64,000 bases of DNA from Paludibacter propionicigenes WB4 (GTDB lineage Bacteria > Bacteroidota > Bacteroidia > Bacteroidales > Paludibacteraceae): assembly GCF_000183135.1 (NCBI RefSeq), contig NC_014734.1:930001-994000 (forward strand), written 5' to 3'. Each line of letters starts with the position of its first letter. Position 1 is the stretch's first letter. The position numbers and the translations under genes are program-made. Below the pieces are notes generated by a model. The model made no database searches, was not told the DNA's origin, and saw only the letters and a list, made by a program, of their open reading frames with translations. Shown here piece after piece: positions 16,382 to 25,733 of this stretch.

Positions 16382-17425
16382 ATGTCACACAAAGCATTCA
16401 ACATCAAATCACCCGAAAAGGAAATTGTTCCTCATCTTATCGAGAAAATTGATAACCTTACTAAACCAAAAGGATCATTAGGCCGATTGGAAGAACTGGC
16501 TATACAAATCGGAACTATCCAGCAAACCCTTACTCCTACCCTTAACAACCCATACCACATCATATTTGGTGGCGATCATGGTATTACAGCCGAAGGAGTT
16601 AGCTACTCACCGCCAGAAGTCACTCCACAAATGGTTTTCAATTTTATGGAAGGTGGAGCTGGGATTAATTTTCTGGCTCGTCAGCACAACATCAAAATGA
16701 AAGTTGTAGATGCCGGGATCAATTATGACTTCGAAGGTCTGGATAGATTAATCGACCTCAAAGTGCGTAAGGGAAGCCGTAATTATATGCATGAACCGGC
16801 CATAACCCATGACGAATTTAATCTTTGTATCGAACGCGGTGCACAGATTGTAGCCGATTGTCATAAAGAAGGATGCAATGTTATCAGCTTTGGCGAAATG
16901 GGTATCGGCAATACTTCATCGTCATCGCTTTGGATGAATTGCCTGACTGGAATATCGCTTGACAAATGTGTTGGTGCGGGTAGCGGCTTCGACAGTGAAG
17001 GTGTGAAGCGAAAGTACAGTATTCTGAAACAAGCTTTGGAGAACTACAAAGGTGACGGTTCGGTGGTTGATATTCTTTGCCATTTTGGTGGTTATGAAAT
17101 GCTTATGGCAGTTGGAGGTATGCTTCAGGCAGCAGAACTGAACATGGTTATTTTGGTTGATGGTTTTATCATGACCAATTGTATGCTGGCTGCCGCAAAA
17201 TTATATCCGGCGATATCAGAGTATGCCATCTACGGACATCAGGGCGACGAAGCCGGACATAAACTTGTGCTCGATTATCTGGAAGCCAAACCGCTTCTGA
17301 ACTTCGGTATGCGCTTAGGCGAAGGAACCGGAGCACTGTGCGCCTATCCTTTAATTGATTCGGCTGTTCGCATGATCAACGAAATGAGCACATTTAAGAA
17401 AGCGAGTGTTACCAAGTATTTCTAA
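16382..17425 (+). CDS. cobT: Nicotinate-nucleotide:dimethylbenzimidazole phosphoribosyltransferase
   Basis: This 347-residue full-length CobT shows '[13 protein letters not shown]', 'FGGDHGI', '[12 protein letters not shown]' and the C-terminal catalytic-glutamate segment '[19 protein letters not shown]'. It makes alpha-ribazole phosphate from a lower-ligand base and NaMN, setting the lower ligand of the cobamide. No bluB or bzaA-type base-synthesis gene is present, so the base must be imported or made from genes elsewhere. ATG at 16382. Confidence 0.95.
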   Translation: MSHKAFNIKSPEKEIVPHLIEKIDNLTKPKGSLGRLEELAIQIGTIQQTLTPTLNNPYHIIFGGDHGITAEGVSYSPPEVTPQMVFNFMEGGAGINFLARQHNIKMKVVDAGINYDFEGLDRLIDLKVRKGSRNYMHEPAITHDEFNLCIERGAQIVADCHKEGCNVISFGEMGIGNTSSSSLWMNCLTGISLDKCVGAGSGFDSEGVKRKYSILKQALENYKGDGSVVDILCHFGGYEMLMAVGGMLQAAELNMVILVDGFIMTNCMLAAAKLYPAISEYAIYGHQGDEAGHKLVLDYLEAKPLLNFGMRLGEGTGALCAYPLIDSAVRMINEMSTFKKASVTKYF

Positions 17426-17444
17426 AATTAGTAGTTGGAAATAG

Positions 17445-17485
17445 TCCGGTATGCTTCGGCCTGAGCTCAGTCGAAGCCTACCGGA
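17445..17485. repeat. REP hairpin between cobT and cobS
   Basis: An outer stem TCCGGTA/TACCGGA (17445-17451, 17479-17485) encloses GCTTCG/CGAAGC and a TGAGCTCA centre. The inner part is the same REP as at 16285-16308. It lies 20 bp after the cobT stop. Confidence 0.65.
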
Positions 17486-17506
17486 AATAACTTATTATAA
17501 TTAGGA

Positions 17507-17537
17507 ACTAAATTTCCCTTTAGGGGTTAGGGGTTAT
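17507..17537 (+). repeat. Element A right end only (copy 3), abutting cobS
   Basis: AACTAAATTTCCCTTTAGGG and the following GTTAGGGGTTAT match the right end of copy 1 (minus strand of 5409-5440) and run directly into the cobS ATG at 17538. The rest of the element is missing. Confidence 0.55.
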
Positions 17538-18308
17538 ATGAAAAAAGTATTTTATCAACTGGCGGCAGCAATTACATTCTTTACCAGAATACCGCTTTGG
17601 CGCATAATTGATATTCCTGGAGAAAGTTTCAGGAAAATCATTGGATTCTGGCCTCTTACAGGCTGGATCACGGGTGGTATTACGGCTTGTGCGTGGTATG
17701 GGTTTTCTTTGATCTTCACTCCCACCATTGCCATTATGCTGGCCTTTACGGTCAGGATATTGCTTACCGGTGGGTTCCACGAAGATGGGCTGGGCGATTT
17801 TTTTGATGGATTTGGCGGAGGAAAAACAAAAGAAGATATTCTGCGTATAATGAAAGATTCGCATGTGGGTAGCTATGCATTAATCGGTATGATAATATAT
17901 TTTCTTTTACTGGTCAATACGCTTATTGCTATTCCGCACAAAATGGTATTTCAGGTTATTTTGGTTGCCGATCCTTTATCCAAACTACTCACAGCGGGCA
18001 TGATGAATTTCCTGCCTTATGCGCGTACCGAAATGGAAAGTAAAAGTAAAACACTCTACGACAAATTAACCCCAACAAGGTTAGTATTTGCCTGTGTTTT
18101 CGGACTTCTTCCGTTGCTATTGTTATCAGACTATAGCTTATGGCTGTCTATCGTTATTCCAATAGCTTTAGTAATCGTGCTATATTTCCTGGCAAAGAAA
18201 AAAATCGGCGGTTACACGGGAGATGTATGTGGAGCAACAGCCCTTTTGTGCGAATTAGGCTTCTATCTGGGAGCCTATATAATGGTCCGTCATTTTGCAA
18301 TTATTTAA
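17538..18308 (+). CDS. cobS: Adenosylcobinamide-GDP ribazoletransferase (cobalamin synthase)
   Basis: This 256-residue polytopic membrane protein shows the family core 'GGFHEDGLGDFFDGFGGGKTKEDILRIMKDSHVGSYA' region (about 77-113), a DGxxDxxD-like metal-binding helix, and 'KIGGYTGDVCGATALLCEL' near the C-terminus. It joins AdoCbi-GDP to alpha-ribazole (phosphate), completing the cobamide. It is followed after 9 bp by cobC. Confidence 0.94.
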   Translation: MKKVFYQLAAAITFFTRIPLWRIIDIPGESFRKIIGFWPLTGWITGGITACAWYGFSLIFTPTIAIMLAFTVRILLTGGFHEDGLGDFFDGFGGGKTKEDILRIMKDSHVGSYALIGMIIYFLLLVNTLIAIPHKMVFQVILVADPLSKLLTAGMMNFLPYARTEMESKSKTLYDKLTPTRLVFACVFGLLPLLLLSDYSLWLSIVIPIALVIVLYFLAKKKIGGYTGDVCGATALLCELGFYLGAYIMVRHFAII

Positions 18309-18317
18309 ACACAACAG

Positions 18318-18845
18318 ATGGAAATAACGCTTATTCGACATACTTCGGTTGATGTAGAACCTGGCATTTGCTACGGTCAGAGCGATGTAGGTGTCTCCGT
18401 CGAATTTGAAAAAGAAGCCAATGCCGTTCGTTCAAAATTACGCGAACAGACTTTTGACTGCATATACAGTAGCCCTTTATCCCGCTGTCTTAAGTTGGCT
18501 GACTATTGCGGCTATTCCAACCCTGTAATTGATAAAAGACTCATGGAAATTGACTTCGGCGCATGGGAAATGAAACGATGGTCAGATATAAAGGATCCGC
18601 AATTGCAGCGTTGGTTTGATGACTGGCTCGCAGAAAAGCCTACACGTGGAGAATCGTTTAATGATATGATACGACGGGTCGATAAGTTTATATCGGAAAT
18701 TGAAAGACATTCTTATCAAAAAGTGGCAATCTTCACGCACGCCGGTGTTATTCGCGCTGCTTGTATTATCAACAAACAGTTTAGCGCTGCCGAAGCCTTT
18801 AATTATAAGGTAAATTATGGAGATTGTATCAAGATTATTATATAA
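18318..18845 (+). CDS. cobC: Alpha-ribazole phosphatase-like histidine phosphatase
   Basis: This 175-residue protein has the histidine-phosphatase RHG-type motif as 'LIRHTSVD' (His8), 'IYSSPLSRCLKLA', 'LMEIDFGAWEM' and the second catalytic His in 'AIFTHAGVIRAA'. As the last gene of the cob operon it most likely removes phosphate from alpha-ribazole-5'-phosphate or adenosylcobalamin-5'-phosphate. A generic phosphatase is possible by sequence alone. It ends at the strong terminator 18843-18890. Confidence 0.88.
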   Translation: MEITLIRHTSVDVEPGICYGQSDVGVSVEFEKEANAVRSKLREQTFDCIYSSPLSRCLKLADYCGYSNPVIDKRLMEIDFGAWEMKRWSDIKDPQLQRWFDDWLAEKPTRGESFNDMIRRVDKFISEIERHSYQKVAIFTHAGVIRAACIINKQFSAAEAFNYKVNYGDCIKIII

Positions 18846-18890
18846 ATAAAAAACAGCCTCATCAGTCAAGATGAGGCTGTTTTTTATTTA
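18843..18890. terminator. Bidirectional terminator between cobC and a cupin gene
   Basis: A perfect 20-bp stem (18843-18862 with 18871-18890) has an 8-base loop. Its A- and T-rich flanks allow termination from both sides. It serves cobC (plus) and the cupin gene (minus), which converge here. Confidence 0.9.
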
Positions 18891-18903
18891 TCTTGGTAAC
18901 GGC

Positions 18904-19239
18904 TTATTTCAGAAAATCTTCCCGAACAGGACTAAAAGAATCGATCAGAATGCCTCTTTTGAGACAAATAACTCCATGAACAACGTTTGGAGCAATATAA
19001 AGTCCATCACCACCTTTTACAATTTTTTTCTCCGAACCAATTTCAAACCTGTAAGTACCACTGGCAACATAAGTAGTTTGTGAGTGAGGATGCGCATGAA
19101 GGCTTCCGACAGCTCCTGCCTCGAACTCCACTTTCACTGTCATAAGCTGATCATCATATCCCATTATCTGTCTACGGATACCGTTACCCAAATCTTCCCA
19201 CACGGTTTCAGCCTCAAAAAGATAATCTTTACTATTCAT
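18904..19239 (-). CDS. Cupin protein, KdgF-like
   Basis: This 111-residue cupin has an intact metal site: 'GSLHAHPHSQTTYVASGTYRFEIG' provides HxH and Gln, and 'GDGLYIAPNVVHGV' the last His. The layout matches KdgF-type enzymes that linearise unsaturated uronates from pectin or alginate, but many cupins of this size have other roles and no pectin genes are near. The ATG at 19239 is preferred because the longer frame begins with TTG inside the preceding gene. It lies downstream of the PurF-like gene with only 14 bp between. Confidence 0.72.
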   Translation of the reverse strand: MNSKDYLFEAETVWEDLGNGIRRQIMGYDDQLMTVKVEFEAGAVGSLHAHPHSQTTYVASGTYRFEIGSEKKIVKGGDGLYIAPNVVHGVICLKRGILIDSFSPVREDFLK

Positions 19240-19253
19240 CTGAATTTTACTAC

Positions 19254-21053
19254 TCAATTATTATCCCTGCCTTCGTAATAATTAATGAAAGCTTTATTTA
19301 CTAACCGGTTGCCTCCGGGTGTTGGGTAATTTCCCGAGAAATACCAATCGCCTGTATGATTTGGGCAGGCCTTATGAAGACCATCAATAGTTTGATAAAC
19401 CAGTTCTACCGGACAATTTACATCGCCGGGAGTAAGCATCTCTGCTATCTTCTTTGATATTTCATCCTGAGTAAATGGTTCGTAGATCTCAGTTACATAA
19501 TTCACTACCTGCTCTTTTGGAAGATTTTCCTGTGCTTTGGATTTATGATATACCGCGTCAATCAAACTTTGTCTCCCTGATTCCTTCAGCAGTTCAATAG
19601 CAGCTCTGAAAGCACAAAACTCGTTCATACGCGCCATATCTATTCCATAATAATCGGGGAATCGCACCTGAGGCGACGATGAGACAATAACTATTTTCTT
19701 GGGTTCAAGTCGATTCAAAATCTTCAGAATACTTTGTTTCAACGTTGTACCACGTACAATCGAATCATCGATACACACCAGATTATCAACTTTTCCTCGT
19801 CTGATAGAGCCGTAAGTCACGTCGTAAACGTGGGTTGCCAAGTCATCCCGCTCGTTATTGCTAGAGATAAACGTTCTTAGCTTTATGTCTTTAATAAGTA
19901 CTTTTTCAACCCTTATAGGTACTTTAGTCGAAGCTTTTATACCATCTTTCATCCCATAAAATGCAACTTCTGCTGTATTGGGGATGAATGAAAATACAGT
20001 GTTTTCAATGTCGTTATCGATTGCTTTTAAAATTGGCTGAGCCAACGATTCTCCTAATTGTTTCCTTTCGCGATAAATATCAATGTCACTACCACGCGAA
20101 AAGTAAATGCGCTCAAACGAACATTTAGCTAATTCAGGGGCAGCAGACCGAATAGTTTCAAATTTGACAGTACCATCCTTTTTAATAATCATGGCCTCAC
20201 CCGGTTGCAATTCCTTGATATCCTCTTCTTTTACGTTCATTGCCGTCTGAATAACAGGACGTTCAGAAGCTGTAACCACAATTTCATCACTAATATAATA
20301 GAATGCGGGACGTATTCCTTTAGGATCGCGGAAAACAAAAGAATCGCCATGACCTAACATTCCGCAAATTACATATCCACCATCCCACATCTTTTCAGAT
20401 TTTCGAATAAAAGATGCTATATCAAGATTTTCCTCGATTTTTTGGGTAATAACTAAATCGTTGGAATAACGTTTTTTAATTATATCATACTCTTTCTGCA
20501 CTTCCTGATCCAGTTGAAATCCCAGCGATTCAAGCATCAGGAATGTATCGCCTTTGTCTCTTGGGTGTTGTCCCTTAAGAGTCAAATGATCAAAGAGTTC
20601 ATCTACATTTGTCAGATTAAAATTACCGGCCAGCACCAACGTTCTGTTTTTCCAGTTATGACGACGAAGGAAGGGATGAACATACGATAATCCGCTTCTT
20701 CCGGTGGTACTGTATCGTAAGTGTCCCAAATACAACTCCCCGGCAAAAGGCAATTCTTCTTTGGATTTCGCTACATTTCTATAAACATCAGCTGTAGCAT
20801 TAGACATTTTTTTATTAATCGTTGCAAAAATCTCCTGAATGGCATTTTTCCCTTCCACTCGTTCACGCCAGATATATTCTTCACCGGCAGGCATATCGAG
20901 CTTAACAGTGGCCAGTCCGGCTCCCTCCTGTCCCCGATTGTGCTGTTTTTCCATAAGCAAATACATCTTTTGCAAGCCGTATTGCCATGTTCCGTACTTT
21001 TCCTGATAATAATCCAACGGCTTCAAGAGCCTAACCATTGCTATTCCGCACAT
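19254..21053 (-). CDS. Large amidophosphoribosyltransferase (PurF) homologue
   Basis: This 599-residue protein has an N-terminal class II glutamine amidotransferase domain starting directly at 'MCGI' (nucleophile Cys2, no propeptide) and a phosphoribosyltransferase domain with the PRPP motif 'LVCIDDSIVRGTT' (about 429-441). It is about 100 residues longer than typical PurF, as in a Bacteroidetes-specific branch. The oxyanion-hole Asn-Gly is Asn144-Phe145 here ('LAGNFNLTN'). It may make phosphoribosylamine for purines or be a divergent paralogue; a second purF cannot be checked from this window. The heptad repeats at 21061-21120 lie just before its ATG. Confidence 0.8.
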   Translation of the reverse strand: MCGIAMVRLLKPLDYYQEKYGTWQYGLQKMYLLMEKQHNRGQEGAGLATVKLDMPAGEEYIWRERVEGKNAIQEIFATINKKMSNATADVYRNVAKSKEELPFAGELYLGHLRYSTTGRSGLSYVHPFLRRHNWKNRTLVLAGNFNLTNVDELFDHLTLKGQHPRDKGDTFLMLESLGFQLDQEVQKEYDIIKKRYSNDLVITQKIEENLDIASFIRKSEKMWDGGYVICGMLGHGDSFVFRDPKGIRPAFYYISDEIVVTASERPVIQTAMNVKEEDIKELQPGEAMIIKKDGTVKFETIRSAAPELAKCSFERIYFSRGSDIDIYRERKQLGESLAQPILKAIDNDIENTVFSFIPNTAEVAFYGMKDGIKASTKVPIRVEKVLIKDIKLRTFISSNNERDDLATHVYDVTYGSIRRGKVDNLVCIDDSIVRGTTLKQSILKILNRLEPKKIVIVSSSPQVRFPDYYGIDMARMNEFCAFRAAIELLKESGRQSLIDAVYHKSKAQENLPKEQVVNYVTEIYEPFTQDEISKKIAEMLTPGDVNCPVELVYQTIDGLHKACPNHTGDWYFSGNYPTPGGNRLVNKAFINYYEGRDNN

Positions 21054-21060
21054 AATATAT

Positions 21061-21120
21061 AAGTTACAAGTTTTGAGTTACAAGTTACCAGACAGTAAAC
21101 AAGTAAACGAGTGAACAAGT
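21061..21120. repeat. Heptad/octad repeats upstream of the PurF-like gene
   Basis: Four 7-base units (AAGTTAC, AAGTTTT, GAGTTAC, AAGTTAC) at 21061-21088 are followed by 8-base units AGTAAACA, AGTAAACG, AGTGAACA from 21094. On the minus strand the heptads end 7 bases before the ATG at 21053. Unlike the other sites, the two parts are not complementary to each other. Confidence 0.6.
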
Positions 21121-21217
21121 TGTTCGATAAATAATAAATAATGCTTAACGTCAATATGTTTTATGAATTGAACGCAAAGCTTACTTTTGTAAAAAACGGT
21201 ATCTTTTTTATCAAATG

Positions 21218-21251
21218 AAAAACCCCAACGTTTAGCGCAGGGGTTATTTTT
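21218..21251 (-). terminator. Terminator of glmS
   Basis: AACCCC (21221-21226) pairs with GGGGTT (21240-21245). The minus-strand tail reads GGGGTTTTTCATTTG. The stem is short, but position 10 bp after glmS supports it. Confidence 0.6.
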
Positions 21252-21255
21252 CACA

Positions 21256-23097
21256 TTATTCTACAGTCACAGATTTTGCAAGGTTACGCGGTTGATCCAC
21301 ATCGCAACCCTTGACTACAGCTATATGATATGCCAGAAGCTGCAACGGTATAGCCGCTAATAAGGGCACCAGACATTCCTCCGTATCAGGGATACTGATA
21401 ATGTGGTCAGATAAATTACTAACAACCTCATCGCCGTCAGTGACAATAGATATAATTCGACCTTTACGGGCTTTTATTTCCTGAATATTGCTAACCACTT
21501 TTTCGTACATTCCGGCACTGGTAGCAATTACTACCACCGGCATTTCCTGACTAATCAGGGCTATAGGTCCGTGTTTCATTTCAGCAGCCGGGTAACCTTC
21601 CGCATGGATATAGGAGATTTCTTTCAGTTTTAAAGCACCTTCCAGCGCCACAGGGAAATTATAACCACGTCCCAGATAGATAAAATTCTGAGCATACGTA
21701 AATGTTTTAGCAAATTCAGCAATTGTGGAGTCTTGCTTCAAAATCACTCCTATTTTCTCAGGAATACGTGCCAGTTCATACACAATTTTCAGGTAATCTT
21801 CCTGACTCAACGTTCCTTTTTCTTTTCCAATCATCATTGCCAGCATGGTAAGGACTGTAACCTGAGCTGTGAAAGCTTTAGTAGAAGCAACTCCGATTTC
21901 AGGGCCAGCATGAGTATAGCAGCCTGAATGCGTATTACGCGGAATAGAAGAACCTACCACATTACAAATTCCAAAAATAAAGGCTCCTTTTGATTTGGCG
22001 AGCTCTACAGCAGCCAGCGTATCAGCGGTTTCACCCGATTGAGAAATAGCAATCACAATATCATCTTCATGAATTACAGGCTTACGATAGCGAAATTCTG
22101 ACGAATACTCCACTTCTACCGGTATACGTGCAAATTCCTCGATAGCATATTTACCGATTAAAGCCGAGTGCCAAGAAGTTCCACAAGCTGTAATAATAAT
22201 GCGTTTTGCATTCAGGAATTTTTCTTTATTGTCAATAAATCCTGCCAGAGTGATATTGTTTTCGTCCACATTTACACGACCACGCATACTGTCGGCCAGC
22301 GTCTTTGGTTGCTCAAAAATTTCCTTAATCATGAAATGAGGATAGCCACCTTTCTCCAACTGGCTCAGGGTCATTTCAAGTTTTTTAATTTCAGGAGTTT
22401 TTTCAACGTTTCCTATTGTTTTAATTTTAAGCTGTTTGCCTCGCTGTAGAGTTACAACTTCTTCATCTCCAACATATACCACCTGATCGGTAAATTCAAC
22501 AATGGGAGTAGCGTCAGAAGCTAAAAAGAATTCATCATCACCTATACCAACCACTAAAGGGCTACCTTTACGCGCAGCAACAATTACATCAGGGTGGCCT
22601 TTTTCAATAACTGCTATAGCATAAGCACCAACAACCTGATTTAATGCCAGTTGAACAGCTGTAGTAAGATTTACTTCATTCGATTTCTTGATATATTCGA
22701 TCAATTGTACCAATACTTCAGTATCCGTTTGACTTGAAAAAGTATAACCATGTTTCGTCAAGCCTTCTTTAAGAACGGCATAATTTTCAATTATTCCATT
22801 ATGAATCAATGCCAACTCTTCTGACTGAGAGTAATGAGGGTGCGCATTTACCTGATTCGGCTCGCCATGTGTTGCCCAACGGGTATGAGCAATTCCAATT
22901 GTTCCTTCAATATCTTTCTGCTCGGCAAACTGCACTAAATCAGACACTTTACCTTTTGCTTTATAAACACTTAGTTTGTCGCCATGTATCAACGCAATTC
23001 CGGCACTGTCGTATCCTCTGTATTCTAGTCGTTGAAGACCTTTTATAAGAATAGGATAAGCTTGCTTATTACCGATGTAACCTACGATTCCACACAT
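21256..23097 (-). CDS. glmS: Glutamine--fructose-6-phosphate aminotransferase (isomerising)
   Basis: This 613-residue, full-length GlmS has an N-terminal glutaminase domain ('MCGIVGYIG', Cys2, 'HTRWATHGEPN') and two SIS domains ('GTSWHSALIGKYAIEEFARIPVEVEYSSEFRYR', 'SQSGETADTLAA'). It ends in the canonical 'DVDQPRNLAKSVTVE'. It makes glucosamine-6-phosphate for peptidoglycan and LPS. It lies between dapL and the PurF-like gene, all on the minus strand, but terminators or gaps suggest separate units. Confidence 0.97.
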   Translation of the reverse strand: MCGIVGYIGNKQAYPILIKGLQRLEYRGYDSAGIALIHGDKLSVYKAKGKVSDLVQFAEQKDIEGTIGIAHTRWATHGEPNQVNAHPHYSQSEELALIHNGIIENYAVLKEGLTKHGYTFSSQTDTEVLVQLIEYIKKSNEVNLTTAVQLALNQVVGAYAIAVIEKGHPDVIVAARKGSPLVVGIGDDEFFLASDATPIVEFTDQVVYVGDEEVVTLQRGKQLKIKTIGNVEKTPEIKKLEMTLSQLEKGGYPHFMIKEIFEQPKTLADSMRGRVNVDENNITLAGFIDNKEKFLNAKRIIITACGTSWHSALIGKYAIEEFARIPVEVEYSSEFRYRKPVIHEDDIVIAISQSGETADTLAAVELAKSKGAFIFGICNVVGSSIPRNTHSGCYTHAGPEIGVASTKAFTAQVTVLTMLAMMIGKEKGTLSQEDYLKIVYELARIPEKIGVILKQDSTIAEFAKTFTYAQNFIYLGRGYNFPVALEGALKLKEISYIHAEGYPAAEMKHGPIALISQEMPVVVIATSAGMYEKVVSNIQEIKARKGRIISIVTDGDEVVSNLSDHIISIPDTEECLVPLLAAIPLQLLAYHIAVVKGCDVDQPRNLAKSVTVE

Positions 23098-23188
23098 AAT
23101 TCTTCGTTTATTTATCTTCTAAAAAAATTCCTTAGAAGTGATTTGACAATTTAGATTATAATATCTTAAACTCACATTAATCGCTTTT

Positions 23189-24415
23189 TTAAACTCCTCT
23201 CCTTAGTCGTTCAATAGCTAAAAGCGTATCTTCTCTGCTGCTAAAACCTGTAAAACGCATATACCCTTCGCCCAACGAGCCAAAAACTACTCCGGGGGTA
23301 CCAACAATATGGTTCTCATAAAGCAGCTGTTGAAAAAATTTCCAGGACGATTGATTATAAGCGGTTTTAAACCAGACATACGGAGAATTGGTTCCTCCGT
23401 ATACTTCAAAACCAATTGAAAGCAGTTCGTTTCTGAGCAACGATGCATTGGTAAGATAATAATCTACCAATTCATGCACCTCAGCTTTACCTTTACGAGA
23501 GTAAACAGCCTCAGCTCCACGCTGAACTATATACGAAACACCATTTGTATAATTGGCATTTCGTCTACTCCAAAGTTTAATAAGCGGCACTTCTTCACCG
23601 TATTTCGTGTACACCAACAATTCTTGAGGAAAAACGGAGTAACCACATCGTAAACCGGTGAAACCGGCAGTTTTAGAATAACTTCTTATTTCTATAGCTA
23701 CTTTTTTAGCTCCTTTTATTTCATATATACTGCGTGGCACATCGGGCTCATTTATATAAGCCTGATAAGCACCATCATACACAATAATACTTTGATGTTC
23801 AATAGCATAATCCACCCACTTCTTCAACTCAGGCTTTTTCATTACAGTTCCTGTCGGATTATTGGGGTTACACAAGTAAATCACATCAACTTTTTCGGTA
23901 GGTAGTTCCGGAACAAAACCCGTATCTTCAGTGCAACGTAAATAAACAACATTACTCCACTTCTGATCATCGGTCAATACTCCCGCTCTACCACTCATTA
24001 TTGTGGCATTTTCATATACAGGGTAAACCGGATCTGAAATGGCAATAATATTGTCACGACCCAAAACATGTCCGATATTTCCAATATCCGACTTTGCTCC
24101 ATCATTTACAAAAATGCTGTCTTTGTCTAAGAAAACACCTATTGAGCGATATTCTTTTAATATTTTTTCAATAAGAAAATCATAACCCTGTGGAGGACTA
24201 TAACCCCGAAAGCTATCCAGTACAGACATCTCATCTACTGCTTTATGCATAGCCTGAACAACTTCATTAGGCAACGGGCGGGACACATCTCCTACTCCTA
24301 AACGAATCACTTTTGCATTAGGATGTAGAACTTTAAAAGCGTTAACGCGTTTCTCAATTTCGTCAAAACAATAGATTTCGGGAGTTTTTAAATAGTTCTC
24401 GTTCGCTAATGCCAT
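23189..24415 (-). CDS. dapL: LL-diaminopimelate aminotransferase
   Basis: This 408-residue PLP enzyme matches DapL: 'RLGVGDVSRPLPNEVVQAMHKAV', 'FRGYSPPQGYDFLIEKI', 'FVNDGAKSDIGNIGHVLG', 'YLCNPNNPTGTVM', and the PLP lysine in 'EIRSYSKTAGFTGLRCGY'. It converts tetrahydrodipicolinate to LL-diaminopimelate in one step, the lysine/peptidoglycan route used by many Bacteroidetes and Chlamydiae. The 200-bp region upstream (24416-24615) shows no other gene. Confidence 0.95.
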   Translation of the reverse strand: MALANENYLKTPEIYCFDEIEKRVNAFKVLHPNAKVIRLGVGDVSRPLPNEVVQAMHKAVDEMSVLDSFRGYSPPQGYDFLIEKILKEYRSIGVFLDKDSIFVNDGAKSDIGNIGHVLGRDNIIAISDPVYPVYENATIMSGRAGVLTDDQKWSNVVYLRCTEDTGFVPELPTEKVDVIYLCNPNNPTGTVMKKPELKKWVDYAIEHQSIIVYDGAYQAYINEPDVPRSIYEIKGAKKVAIEIRSYSKTAGFTGLRCGYSVFPQELLVYTKYGEEVPLIKLWSRRNANYTNGVSYIVQRGAEAVYSRKGKAEVHELVDYYLTNASLLRNELLSIGFEVYGGTNSPYVWFKTAYNQSSWKFFQQLLYENHIVGTPGVVFGSLGEGYMRFTGFSSREDTLLAIERLRRGV

Positions 24416-24615
24416 TCAGAGAAGGGTTATAAAAATGTGGTTGAAATACTGTTAGAAATAAAGTGCAAAATTGCGCTTTTTTTTTCATTAATAAAAGAGT
24501 TTTGATTAAAAAGATTTGAACATTGATTAATGTCGTCGAATTTACAGAAACCAAACTCATTTTTATAGAAATTATTAATTCCGAAAATCAAATTGAATAC
24601 TCAAATAACATACTA

Positions 24616-25611
24616 TTAATCAATCATTTTCACGATAGTTCGCCCTTTGAGTTTTCCTTCTAAAATTAAATCAATACGGCTTTTAATCTCCTCTATGTTT
24701 ATTTCAGAATACAAATCGAGTAAGTTGTTTGGTTTCCATTCATTTGCCAACTTCTGCCATAGTGGTTCCCTGAGATGTGTTGGGTAATTCTGTGCAGATA
24801 CTCCTATTAAGCTTATACCCCTTAAAATGAACGGAAACACTGTCATATTCAACTGAGTAGATGAGACACTTCCGCAAGTTGTAACAGCTCCTAGAGGCTT
24901 AAGACCTTTAAGTATATTCTCCAAAATTGCACCACCAACCGTATCTATTGCTCCGGCATATTGCGATGAAAGCATGGGGCGCTTATCCACCACCTGAAAA
25001 TCATTTCTAGGAATAATTTCTGTAGCTCCTAATGCGTGTAAAAAATCTGATTCCTCTTGTTTCCCTGAAATAGCTATTGTCTGATAACCAAGTTTTGAAA
25101 GTAAAGATAGCGCTACCGATCCAACACCTCCCGTTGCGCCCGAAACAACAACTTTACCATTTTCAGGTTTAACTAATTCGCTCAACCTTAACACTGAAAT
25201 TCCGGCTGTAAAACCGGCCGTACCTATTATCATAGATTCTTTCATGCTCAAACCCTCGGGGAGTTTGACCACCCATTCGGCAGGAATCCGAATATATTGA
25301 CCAAAACCACCAGCCGTGTTCATACCCAGATCATATCCTGTTACAATAACCTTATCACCCTTTTTAAATTTCTCACTTTCAGAGCTTTCAACCATACCGG
25401 AAACATCTATTCCTGGCGTGTGCGGATATTGTTTTGTCACACCTTTATTACCGGTAGCCGAAAGTGCATCTTTATAATTTATAGAAGAATAATGAACCCG
25501 CACTAAAACATCGCCCGCAGGTAAGTCAGCTACATTCAGAGTTTTTACGGTCTGTATAAATTTTCCATCAATTTCTTCTACCACGAATGCTTTGTATTGT
25601 ATATTTTCCAT
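24616..25611 (-). CDS. YhdH/AcuI-like zinc-free quinone/acryloyl-CoA oxidoreductase
   Basis: The 331-residue MDR-superfamily protein has the N-terminal GroES-like domain ('VLVRVHYSSINYKDALSATGNKG', 'TPGIDVSG') and a Rossmann domain with 'VVVSGATGGVGSVALSLLSKLGYQ'. The pattern 'SSINYKDALSATG' and the 'GVSAQNYP' segment match the YhdH/AcuI subfamily, which reduces acrylyl-CoA or related enones with NADPH and lacks the zinc ligands. I use ATG at 25611; the longer frame starts with TTG at 25650. Confidence 0.82.
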   Translation of the reverse strand: MENIQYKAFVVEEIDGKFIQTVKTLNVADLPAGDVLVRVHYSSINYKDALSATGNKGVTKQYPHTPGIDVSGMVESSESEKFKKGDKVIVTGYDLGMNTAGGFGQYIRIPAEWVVKLPEGLSMKESMIIGTAGFTAGISVLRLSELVKPENGKVVVSGATGGVGSVALSLLSKLGYQTIAISGKQEESDFLHALGATEIIPRNDFQVVDKRPMLSSQYAGAIDTVGGAILENILKGLKPLGAVTTCGSVSSTQLNMTVFPFILRGISLIGVSAQNYPTHLREPLWQKLANEWKPNNLLDLYSEINIEEIKSRIDLILEGKLKGRTIVKMID

Positions 25612-25733
25612 CTTAAAAGTTTTTATATTATATTCCACCCATTTAAACAAAAACGTTGAAGTAAATTTACTTCAACGCCCTAATATATATAACCTGAATA
25701 TTTAATTATTCATCTTTATTCGTTTGTCTTTCT

